DNA of 64,000 nucleotides, from NCBI RefSeq assembly GCF_002906655.1, contig NZ_CP025794.1:930001-994000 (forward strand). Direction: 5' to 3'. Within the stretch, counting starts at the first letter, position 1; the number at the start of each line of letters is the position of its first letter. The notes below the pieces were generated by a model. The model was not told where the DNA came from and did not search any database. It saw only the letters and a list, made by a program, of their open reading frames with translations. The stretch comes from Vibrio hyugaensis. GTDB taxonomy: Bacteria > Pseudomonadota > Gammaproteobacteria > Enterobacterales > Vibrionaceae. Both the position numbers and the translations under genes were made by a program. Positions 56,448 to 64,000 of this stretch are shown here, one piece after another.

Positions 56448-57212
56448 TTACGACTCACTCAGTGATTTTAATCCCGCTTTCAAAGGCTCTACCGTTCCTT
56501 GGTTCAAATCCAAGATACAGACTGATTCTTTATCGACGGGCATTGTGTATATACATTGACCAGAATCATCATAAATTTGACTCCCTCCTAGCCCTCTCAA
56601 ATTTGGGTTATTCAAGGAATGAGGCCAATTGCATTGCACGACGAAAGCACCCGATTCTTTTGCGATAAGAGATGCTCGCTCGTAGTAGCCCTGCGTTTGC
56701 TGCTCTAGCGAGTGTTGACCGATGTAACTAGGCCAAAGGATCAAATCGGCTTGGTTTTGTACCTTTGACAAAAACCATTCTACGTCATCGATCTCTCGAC
56801 AAATGACGCTCGTTATTGACGATTGTGCCAAGTTAAGCAGTTCGCGTCCTTTTCCTCTATTAAAGAACTTGGCTTCACTTTCCGTTAGCCCGACCTTATT
56901 CCATTGCATCGCTATGCCACCATTAGCATCAATACATAGATAGCTGTTAAATATACGCTCGCCTTCCGTTAACGGCGCACCAATAAAAAGCATGATCTTG
57001 TAATCGAAAGCAAGCTTACATAGAACCTGAATAGCGTGACGAATAGTTTGTGGCTCCGATTCCTGTTTGATGTTGCGATGGAAACCGCTAAGGCTGAGTT
57101 CAGGGAAAACTAGGGCATCTAACGCCCTCATACTCTCAACATGAGAAACGATTGTTTTTAGATTTTCTCGGACCGTCCACCCCATCCGCATCTGAACTAC
57201 ACCAAGCTTCAC
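56448..57212 (-). CDS. Nitrilase-superfamily carbon-nitrogen hydrolase
   Basis: A 254-residue amidohydrolase with the full nitrilase triad: Glu38 (VFPELSLSG), Lys106 (MQWNKVGLT) and Cys138 (TSVICREID). It starts KLGVVQM, as is usual. The GTG at 57212 has GGAGGTGG 7 bases before it and is preferred over the frame start at 57269. Members hydrolyse amides, carbamoyl groups or nitriles; the specific substrate is not clear. Neighbours give no direct hint. Confidence 0.85.
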   Translation of the reverse strand: MKLGVVQMRMGWTVRENLKTIVSHVESMRALDALVFPELSLSGFHRNIKQESEPQTIRHAIQVLCKLAFDYKIMLFIGAPLTEGERIFNSYLCIDANGGIAMQWNKVGLTESEAKFFNRGKGRELLNLAQSSITSVICREIDDVEWFLSKVQNQADLILWPSYIGQHSLEQQTQGYYERASLIAKESGAFVVQCNWPHSLNNPNLRGLGGSQIYDDSGQCIYTMPVDKESVCILDLNQGTVEPLKAGLKSLSES

Positions 57213-57592
57213 TCTTAGCCACCTCCCTGACCTTTCAAATTTATAGGATTGTGCGGTTACTCGTCTCACTTCGACGTGCCAACCCTTTCAATTCAAATAA
57301 CTTTTCAATACCTTTTAACACATTCAAATAAGCAATAAGTTTATGAACAAACGGATTCATTTAAAAGCGTGACATTCAACGGAGATAGAAGCTCTCTAAA
57401 AAGAATTCACCGCCGAGAGTACTGTTAGTTAGGCTCAAGCAATCATGGACTCATCATTGCTAAGAAAACGAAATAAACAGCTTAAAAAGATTCAAAACGC
57501 ATGGCACGAAAGATGTCGTATTTTGATTTGTCGTCAAAGAGAGCTGGGAGTACTAGGCTCAATTCTCTTTAGAAAATAAAAAGGAAAACCAA
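57213..57592. other. Intergenic region before the zinc-ribbon gene
   Basis: No gene, terminator or recognised site is evident in this 380-base stretch. Confidence 0.4.
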
Positions 57593-57964
57593 ATGAAATG
57601 TCCGAAATGTAATTCTGACTTTGAACAACTTCAAACTCCGCTAGGTGATGTCGAACGATGCACAGAATGTAAAGGCCTATGGATAGACGCCTACGAAGTG
57701 GAAGCAATGAAACCCTTAGCAGATGTGATTGATTCTGGTGATGAAGAAATCGGTAAAGCGTTTAATGTTATTGACCGTATCGACTGCCCAGTCTGTCCAA
57801 ATAACCAATTGCTTCGTTTAGTAGACCCTAAACAGCCACATATCTGGTTTGAAAGCTGCCCGACTTGTAAAGGTCGCTTCTACGACGCTGGTGAATTTAA
57901 AGACCTAGCAACACTCGACCTATCCGATTTCTTCAAGAAGTTCGGCTTGGTTGAACGTGTTTAG
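57593..57964 (+). CDS. Tandem TFIIB-type zinc-ribbon protein
   Basis: A 123-residue protein with two zf-TFIIB-like zinc ribbons (Cys3/Cys6 with Cys23/Cys26 in the pattern CPKC..CTECKGLWID, and CPVC with CPTCKGRFYD). Function unknown; the family is widespread in marine gamma-proteobacteria. It precedes the GNAT gene by about 40 bases on the same strand. Confidence 0.8.
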   Translation: MKCPKCNSDFEQLQTPLGDVERCTECKGLWIDAYEVEAMKPLADVIDSGDEEIGKAFNVIDRIDCPVCPNNQLLRLVDPKQPHIWFESCPTCKGRFYDAGEFKDLATLDLSDFFKKFGLVERV

Positions 57965-58002
57965 TTGATGACAACAAACCTCTAAAGGAACAATGTTGAA
58001 AC

Positions 58003-58476
58003 ATGGATGTTAAAACAAAACCATCGCTAAAAATGGCTCAAAAGGGCGTAGGCAAGAAGTGCGAACACGTTCTTAGGACTTTACCTGAATGGTTTGGCCG
58101 AGAAGATTCTCTCATTGAATATGTCAGTGAGATTGATTCGTTAGACACTTATACCGCTTGGGATGGAAATGAGCTTATCGGTTTTTTCTCAGTGAACTAC
58201 CACAATGCTTTCTCCGCTGAGCTGCATGTACTCGCCGTGCATCGAGACTATCATCGGCAAGGTATTGGACGGCAGTTATATCAAACGATTGAGAAAGATT
58301 TAAGAACCCGAGCGTTAAAGTTCATACAAGTCAAAACTCTCGGCGTTTCTGCCAATGATGTTAACTATGAAAAAACACGCCACTTTTATACAGCATTGGG
58401 CTTTTATCCCCTTGAAGAAATCGAGGACTTTTGGGGAGAAGGCACGCCCTGCCTAATTATGGTTAAGAACCTTTAG
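58003..58476 (+). CDS. GNAT-family N-acetyltransferase
   Basis: A 157-residue GNAT protein with acetyl-CoA motif A in VHRDYHRQGIGRQLY and a C-terminal FYTALGFYPLEEI typical of the family. It acetylates an unknown amine or protein N-terminus. It is probably transcribed with the zinc-ribbon gene. Confidence 0.85.
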   Translation: MDVKTKPSLKMAQKGVGKKCEHVLRTLPEWFGREDSLIEYVSEIDSLDTYTAWDGNELIGFFSVNYHNAFSAELHVLAVHRDYHRQGIGRQLYQTIEKDLRTRALKFIQVKTLGVSANDVNYEKTRHFYTALGFYPLEEIEDFWGEGTPCLIMVKNL

Positions 58477-59213
58477 TAAGAAATGTTCACGCAGCTTGAA
58501 AGGAAAAAGAATACATCAGGTATTTGTTTACAGAACGCGTTATCAAGGAGAGTTTACCACTTTAGAAACATGTCCTTTATATCTCGTCGGAGAACGATAC
58601 TCACCTTGGCTAATATTGGATTCAACAAAGGGGCACTCAATTAAAGGGCAGGTATTTTCCGTTTTGACCGCTGCGATCATGTATCACAAAATCATCTAGG
58701 TGCTCGACATTCAGGTAATCAGCTTCGGGATCCTCTTGCGTAAGAAGACGTATCGCGTGATACAAGGCAACTTTACCTTGATAAACAGACCCACTCCACG
58801 CAGGAATGGCGCTGCTGTTTACGATATGAGAGGAGACTTCTGTCAATCTAAATATTCCTTTTCGTAAGTGACCGGCCCTGTGTTTTAAAGCTTCCATAAC
58901 TACGTACAACGTCAGATTTAAGCTAACGCTCACAAAAAACCAAGCTTGCACGACCTCATATAAACTTGCTGCATATCAAGCTAAAAAACCTTTATAGAAA
59001 ATGGGAAATTGACAATAATCTAAACCTCAAAACTAAACACATTAAATTAAAACACTCATCCCCATTGCAACCTGATTACAACTAGATAGTTTTTGAAATC
59101 TCACTTCAATAAGCATGATTAAATGCCTAATCACATTAATCACTCAGTTCAATATGAACCTATTAGCGTATTTGGTATAGTTTCTGCAACGCGATAAACT
59201 ATGAGAAAAGATT
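58477..59213. other. AT-rich junction before the candidate defence module
   Basis: No firm gene. A minus-strand frame at 58637-58951 has a protein-like stretch (about the last 60 codons, with IPAWSGSVYQGKVALYHAI) but no convincing start and might be a remnant. A + strand frame at 58496-58699 overlaps it and is weaker. Base composition becomes AT-richer from here to the right edge. Confidence 0.4.
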
Positions 59214-60743
59214 ATGACTATCAACTTCAACGAAAAAGTTCGAGGGACTAGGGTATATCACAACGGAACTGCCACTAAACCTCGCTCACTGACTGAACCT
59301 GATAAAATTGCAGCACAAGGAAACTTCGAAAGTGATCGAGGTAGAATCCTCAACTCTGCTGCAATCAGAAGACTTCAACAAAAAACTCAAGTGTTTCCTC
59401 TCGAGCGCAATGCAGCCGTTCGTAGTCGCCTCACTCATTCTCTCGAAGTTCAACAAGTTGGTCGATACATCACTCAACTAATCTTTAAAGAGCTTTCTGA
59501 AAAATCTAAGCAAGAATACAAACTAATCGGACTAGAGCGTCAATTTGAGTCGATAGTCGAGATGTCATGTTTAATGCATGACGTTGGCAATCCGCCATTT
59601 GGACACTTTGGAGAGCAAGCAATAAATGATTGGTTTTCGCGTAACTTGCACTCTCTTATGAAAGATGAGAAAGGAAACCCGCGAGTGAATTTACCTGCTC
59701 CTATCCAACAGGACATAGTTAACTTCGAGGGCAATGCGCAAGCAATTCGTCTAGTACATACCATACTCGGACTCAATCTTACCTATTCTCAAGTATCCGG
59801 TGTGTTCAAATATACTCGCCGTGGAGATCAGCCATCACCTAAAACACAGAACAATCCGCTATTAAAAGACTATGACTATTTGATGAAAAAAGTGGGTTAT
59901 TACTTAAGCGAGCACCGCTACATAGAGTCACTAAAAACAGTATTGTCTATGGACTCTCATTGCCGTTCCCCATTTTCATACATAATGGAAGCTGCCGATG
60001 ATATTTCCTACGGGATTGCAGACATTGAAGATGCCGTTGAAAAAGGTATCCTCACTATAGAGCAGCTAATAGATGCTTTAGATTACGAATACCAATCTCT
60101 TGTGGAAAAGTATGGCTTACAGAACGATGATGAGATGAAAAGGATCGTTAATGTCGCCAGTGAAAGTGCTTCAAAAGCTGATAACTGTGCGAACAGCCAT
60201 TTCTTCATTACTCTTCGTGTAGAGATAAACAAACGCCTACCACAACATGCATGCAAGCAGTTTATAGATAATATAGATAAGGTATTTCATGGGAACTTCA
60301 ATAGAGCGCTAATTGAAGATCATAGTCAGAACCATGCATTAGTAAAAGCTCTTAAGAATGTTGCTATGAACTATGCTTTCTGCGATCCCGAGGTAGAAAA
60401 AAGTGAACTGCAAGGATATAGAATCATTACGGGGTTACTTGAGGCGTATAAACCCTTATTACTTTTGAGCGAAGATACTTTCACTAACATTGAAAAGGCC
60501 CCTCTATACGAGCGAAGACTCTACAAGAAGCTGCCCAACAAGCACCTTCGAGCATACGAAATCGCGATGCAAACATTAAAACAAGAAAAAGATAAACCAT
60601 CTGACATTCCTTATCTACCCTACGACTTTGATTACGATGTATGGGAGTTTTATTTTCGAGTACGCCTCATCCAAGACTATATTAGCGGTATGACCGATCA
60701 GTACGCTTATGACGAATATCGTAATCTACATGTGTTGAACTAA
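59214..60743 (+). CDS. dgt: Deoxyguanosinetriphosphate triphosphohydrolase (dNTPase)
   Basis: A 509-residue Dgt-type HD-domain enzyme, about the same length as the E. coli enzyme (505). The core matches: SDRGRILNSAAIRRLQQKTQVFPLE, TRLTHS-type His75 and the HD pair His122-Asp123 (CLMHDVGNPPFGHFGE). It hydrolyses dGTP (perhaps other dNTPs) to deoxynucleoside and triphosphate. Free-standing Dgt relatives act in anti-phage defence by draining dNTP pools. The gene is AT-rich and converges on the DprA/RecQ pair, which suggests acquired DNA rather than the housekeeping copy. Confidence 0.9.
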   Translation: MTINFNEKVRGTRVYHNGTATKPRSLTEPDKIAAQGNFESDRGRILNSAAIRRLQQKTQVFPLERNAAVRSRLTHSLEVQQVGRYITQLIFKELSEKSKQEYKLIGLERQFESIVEMSCLMHDVGNPPFGHFGEQAINDWFSRNLHSLMKDEKGNPRVNLPAPIQQDIVNFEGNAQAIRLVHTILGLNLTYSQVSGVFKYTRRGDQPSPKTQNNPLLKDYDYLMKKVGYYLSEHRYIESLKTVLSMDSHCRSPFSYIMEAADDISYGIADIEDAVEKGILTIEQLIDALDYEYQSLVEKYGLQNDDEMKRIVNVASESASKADNCANSHFFITLRVEINKRLPQHACKQFIDNIDKVFHGNFNRALIEDHSQNHALVKALKNVAMNYAFCDPEVEKSELQGYRIITGLLEAYKPLLLLSEDTFTNIEKAPLYERRLYKKLPNKHLRAYEIAMQTLKQEKDKPSDIPYLPYDFDYDVWEFYFRVRLIQDYISGMTDQYAYDEYRNLHVLN

Positions 60744-60791
60744 CTAAATGCAGATAATTTAAGTATCGTCTGAAGGACGGTACAAATTAGT

Positions 60792-60821
60792 ACAAAAAAG
60801 GGAAGTCACCTTCCCTTTTTT
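60792..60821. terminator. Bidirectional intrinsic terminator between dgt and dprA-like genes
   Basis: AAAAAAGGGAAG and CTTCCCTTTTTT with a 4-base loop; A-run and T-run serve both convergent genes. Confidence 0.9.
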
Positions 60822-60856
60822 GTCGCTGTCAATCTGCTGGTTGAGAGAGTTCGTCT

Positions 60857-62194
60857 TCAACTTTCATCAATCCATTGATATCTAACCGGCCTTGTTAATT
60901 TGTTTATCAATTTTTGCTCTAGAGCGAGAGCTAACCAGCTTTTTACCTGCCCTTTGTGCAGTTCTGATGCTTCAACAAGTTCTGCTTCTGATATTGGCTC
61001 TCTAGCTACAGTTTGTAGATACTGAACAAACAATTGATAAAAGCTGTCTTTGGAAACAACCTCAGGCTCTGAATGTGTTAGTGAAGCGGATTCTTTAGTC
61101 TCTACCAACGCCTCATTATTTTTCGTTTCTTTCTCAGGACCGTCCTCTACAGGCAGCTCATCGTTGCATTCACTCTGAGATATTTCATTTGGCTGTGCGA
61201 ATAAATCTGCTTGTGGTTGGCTAAACAAGTCCGTTTGGTTGTTAACCTTAGAGTAAGCGCTGTTAACTAACAATGATTGAACATCCAGCTCTGCAATGTT
61301 CTCACTACACCAACTTGCTCCTGCTGCAACAATTCTAGCATTGCCAGCCGAAGAGTCTTGGGTTTGTTTCACCCAAGTAGGAACCCAAGCTTTCTTTAAG
61401 TTCTGGATAGCACCTTCCCAAGTACCACCTTTAGCACCTGAATGAACGACTAAAGAGGTATCCGCTAAACAATAGATGTATTTGTTTCTGTCCATTGCAT
61501 TGAAGCGGTTGAATCCAGCTTCTGGGTTGAAAGGAGAGACTAGTACAACATTGCCATTCATTAAGCCACTGCGGTACTTTGCTGAAGTGGAAGCTTTCAA
61601 CAAACTATCAGCGAGTATACCCACAACGGCACCACCAGCATTCATCGCCCCTAGCATTGAAGACTCATCGACTCCTCTTGCTCCACCAGAAACTATCCCC
61701 AAACCAGCACTCGCCGCTTTAAGCCCAACCTGTTCGGCATAAGCTAGATCTGCAAGCGAAGCATTACGCGAACCTACGACTGCAACACCACCAGCCTTGA
61801 GCAGCGCTTTGTCTCCGCATCCATAGAGTACAGGAGGAGCCTGGTTACCAAGTTGGTGAAGTAGACGTTTGGGGTAGCTATCTTTGTCAGCACGAGTAAT
61901 GACCCACAAGCCAGAGCGACTCCATTTTTCGAGCGCTAGTGCCATGCTGTGCCCTCGCTTTAAAAGGGCTTCAACTCGATCTTGAGTGACTTTATTTTTG
62001 GGATCGCGCCAATGAGATAACAACGCTTTCTCGTTGTTATCCAGCAAATCGGCAGGACTGATTTTGCTATCTCTCAACCACATAGCGAAACGCGCCCACT
62101 CCGCATTAGTGAGCGGCTTTGCGGCATCTTTATCCTGCTTACCAAAGTAACTGGTAAGCAGGATAATCGCTTGTGCTGTTGTTGTTAAATTCAT
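60857..62194 (-). CDS. DprA-like protein (ShosA-like candidate)
   Basis: A 445-residue DprA/Smf-family protein. A helical N-terminal part (about 1-115) precedes a Rossmann-type core: VAVVGSRNASLAD (137-149), IVSGGARGVDESS (167-179) and the later segment NKYIYCLADTSLVVHSG. An acidic spacer (about 325-375) links to a C-terminal winged-helix domain (ISEAELVEASELHKGQVKSWL). Housekeeping DprA loads RecA on incoming DNA. The acidic insert and partner gene suggest the accessory type. Its ATG overlaps the RecQ-PRTase stop by one base (TAATG), so it is translationally coupled and second in the operon. Confidence 0.85.
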   Translation of the reverse strand: MNLTTTAQAIILLTSYFGKQDKDAAKPLTNAEWARFAMWLRDSKISPADLLDNNEKALLSHWRDPKNKVTQDRVEALLKRGHSMALALEKWSRSGLWVITRADKDSYPKRLLHQLGNQAPPVLYGCGDKALLKAGGVAVVGSRNASLADLAYAEQVGLKAASAGLGIVSGGARGVDESSMLGAMNAGGAVVGILADSLLKASTSAKYRSGLMNGNVVLVSPFNPEAGFNRFNAMDRNKYIYCLADTSLVVHSGAKGGTWEGAIQNLKKAWVPTWVKQTQDSSAGNARIVAAGASWCSENIAELDVQSLLVNSAYSKVNNQTDLFSQPQADLFAQPNEISQSECNDELPVEDGPEKETKNNEALVETKESASLTHSEPEVVSKDSFYQLFVQYLQTVAREPISEAELVEASELHKGQVKSWLALALEQKLINKLTRPVRYQWIDES

Positions 62195-64000
62195 TAATCA
62201 TTTACCGATGTGGAAGCTAAAGCGACCGGGTATACTTTTCCGCTGCCAGCTTGCTGAAGCTTCGCCGCTATAACAGTTAATGTCCAACCTGAATCAACAA
62301 TGTCATCCACTAAGAAGCAAGGACCCTCGGGTATAGGCTCCTGAACTTCAAAAGCACCATCTAAATTACGACACTGATGAAAACGGTTTTGCTGGAACTT
62401 TTGCTGCTCATTGTCTCTAACTTTTTGTATCACGTCGACAAATTCTAGCCCCAACCTTTCAGCTAATCGCCTAGCATAGTCAGGAACTAGTTCAGGGTGG
62501 TTGCGGGATGATACACAACATAACCAAGTTGGTCGTTCTTCCAAGTCCCAACGTTCAAGTATCATTTCTGCCATAGCATCAACCAGCTCATCTCGGAAAT
62601 GATTCTCATGTTTGTCATCTCTTACCATTTGCCCCCAACCAGCATCCCCCCAACGAGATAATACTCTGCCCTCTTGAGCTCTCAATTCGAGCGGTAAGTT
62701 ACCTCTAAAACCTTCTTCAACAAATGCTCCTGCTGCAACCTGAACATTTGGTTTTATTGGCATTTCTGCATGGCGTAGAAAAATGCCTGCATCGTGAGCT
62801 AATGAAGGGTTTATAGCACTACTCACAATTTCTTGTTCAAGACACACAGCGCATCTTCCGCATGGCTGTGCTTCCTCATCATCCAGAGCTTGACGAAGAT
62901 AAAGCATTAAACAACTATCACTCACTTGATAATCTAGAACCTCTTGCCATTCTAATTCTCGCTGTTGCGTCAGATGTTCGATTCTATCCTGATCCAAATT
63001 GAACCTAGCTGATGTACGTTTCCATTGTGAGCCCTCTTTAACTACAGGAGCCGGATTCTCTACGCTAAGCAACTTCAGCACTTTCTCAATTTGGCCAAAA
63101 CGAAGATTTGTACGTTCTTCCAACTGACGCATTGTCAATCCATCTACAGGAGCAAGCTCATCTAGAATTTCATTAATTTGCTCAAGACTAGGAAATGCTG
63201 AAGAGCGAAAGTACTCATGAATATCCGCATCTTCACGCCCAGACAAAAGCACGCCAACTGCGTTATCGATACCACGCCCCGCTCTTCCTACTTGTTGGTA
63301 ATAAGCAACAATTGAACCTGGTGATTGATAGTGAATAACAAAGCTTAAATCAGGTTTGTCATAGCCCATGCCTAGAGCCATCGTTGCAACCAACACATCT
63401 ATTTGGTTATTAAGTAGCAAATCTTCTAGATGTTGACGATATTGATTGGTATCGAGGTCGCCTGTAGGGCTAACGAAATCAGGGTGGGTAACTTTTCCAT
63501 GATAAGCGCGAGCATTAATATCGTTTCGTACTAGCCATTCAGTAACTTGTTCCGCATCTCGTGTAGTAAGAGTGTAAATAATACCAGTACCATCTAATTG
63601 CGGAATTATCTGAGAAAGCCAAGCAAGCCTTGAAGCTTGATCAGGTAAACTGATGTTTTGTAGCGATAAGCTGTCACGCCCTAGCTCACCACGTTGAATT
63701 TGAATATCACCGAGTTGGCGATGAATATCGTTGACCACTCTATTATTAGCAGTAGCAGTGGTTCCCAACACCCCCGTGTTCGCGGGCAGTGAGCTTAAGA
63801 TATTAGCGATCTGTCGATATTCAGGAATAAAATCATGACCCCAGTCAGAAATACAATGTGCCTCATCAACAACCATTAGGCCCACGTAATCAGAGATCGG
63901 CTCTAATACTTGCTCTCTAAATTCTTCATTTGAAAACTGTTTCGGATGGATTAATAGCGCGTCAATTTCATTGTTTCTGAGCGCATGCAAAATTGCAGGT
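62194..64000 (-). CDS. RecQ-like helicase with C-terminal phosphoribosyltransferase domain, 5' part outside window
   Basis: At least 602 residues are present; the gene continues to the right beyond the window. Helicase parts: VVDEAHCISDWGHDF (motif II and the aromatic-rich loop), the C-terminal RecA lobe (LATMALGMGYDKPDLSFVIH and YYQQVGRAGRG), and a zinc-binding cluster of Cys residues (CGRCAVC). The last 170 residues form a phosphoribosyltransferase domain, with the PRPP loop CFLVDDIVDSGWTLT, in the position of ComF-type PRTases. Fusion of a RecQ helicase to a PRTase next to a DprA-like protein recalls ShosT (PRTase toxin)/ShosA (DprA-like). The operon order is helicase then DprA-like. Confidence 0.85.
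   Translation of the reverse strand, partial: PAILHALRNNEIDALLIHPKQFSNEEFREQVLEPISDYVGLMVVDEAHCISDWGHDFIPEYRQIANILSSLPANTGVLGTTATANNRVVNDIHRQLGDIQIQRGELGRDSLSLQNISLPDQASRLAWLSQIIPQLDGTGIIYTLTTRDAEQVTEWLVRNDINARAYHGKVTHPDFVSPTGDLDTNQYRQHLEDLLLNNQIDVLVATMALGMGYDKPDLSFVIHYQSPGSIVAYYQQVGRAGRGIDNAVGVLLSGREDADIHEYFRSSAFPSLEQINEILDELAPVDGLTMRQLEERTNLRFGQIEKVLKLLSVENPAPVVKEGSQWKRTSARFNLDQDRIEHLTQQRELEWQEVLDYQVSDSCLMLYLRQALDDEEAQPCGRCAVCLEQEIVSSAINPSLAHDAGIFLRHAEMPIKPNVQVAAGAFVEEGFRGNLPLELRAQEGRVLSRWGDAGWGQMVRDDKHENHFRDELVDAMAEMILERWDLEERPTWLCCVSSRNHPELVPDYARRLAERLGLEFVDVIQKVRDNEQQKFQQNRFHQCRNLDGAFEVQEPIPEGPCFLVDDIVDSGWTLTVIAAKLQQAGSGKVYPVALASTSVND

Noticed and set aside
58496..58699. 67-codon + strand frame after the GNAT gene
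   Set aside because: Weak start, no family likeness, and it overlaps the opposing frame at 58637.

Overview
The window looks like a Vibrio chromosome segment, most likely from the Harveyi or Splendidus clades. The evidence is an alginate-degradation locus of the Vibrio type, a moderate GC content, KdgM-type porins, sodium:solute symporters and ToxR-like regulation. The species cannot be fixed from the sequence alone. No tRNA, rRNA or CRISPR array was seen.

Positions 1 to about 32.6 kb form an alginate utilisation locus. It holds two PL7-type secreted alginate lyases (one a lipoprotein with two CBM32-like modules) and a PF05426-type periplasmic lyase. It also holds two KdgM-family porins, two near-identical SSS symporters, and two tandem PL17 cytoplasmic oligoalginate lyases. 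KdgF, an SDR that probably reduces DEH, and the start of the KDG kinase gene complete the route. Together they make the path polymer -> oligomers -> unsaturated monouronate -> DEH -> KDG -> KDPG. Two paralogous FadR-type GntR regulators sit inside the locus. A palindrome TTGT-N3-ACAA recurs in front of at least seven transcription units, with degenerate versions at others; it fits the FadR-subfamily operator form. One copy lies between the -35 and -10 of a promoter feeding a roughly 670-nt transcript that has a 42-codon hydrophobic ORF and a strong intrinsic terminator. A surface lipoprotein with ConA-like domains (29.7 kb) and an AEC-family carrier (31.7 kb) carry the same operator and may be new members of the pathway. 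The locus is interrupted between about 11.3 and 17.5 kb by unrelated genes: a cNMP/CBS/DUF294 protein, a DEDD exonuclease, an EamA transporter, an internally deleted IS3-family element and an MltF-like transglycosylase.

From 32.6 to 57 kb the content is ordinary accessory or core Vibrio material. In order it includes a MarR regulator; an RND efflux pair with a 16-bp palindrome upstream; an overlapping ToxR-like/small membrane partner gene pair; a chemoreceptor; and a four-gene peptide/nickel-type ABC operon with a fused permease. These are followed by a DinF-like MATE protein, a PhnA-type zinc-ribbon protein, and a beta-glucoside PTS/6-phospho-beta-glucosidase operon under paired LacI-type operators. 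The stretch ends with a sulfatase and small secreted protein, a DUF3291 gene with a premature stop at codon 5, and a nitrilase-family hydrolase. A 267-bp element bounded by inverted repeats lies at 46.9-47.2 kb, and one isolated end of the same element occurs at 17.46 kb.

From 59 kb to the right edge is a candidate anti-phage module: a Dgt-type dNTPase converging on a translationally coupled RecQ-helicase/phosphoribosyltransferase fusion and DprA-like protein. The last pair resembles the ShosT/ShosA logic with a helicase added. The helicase gene runs off the window.
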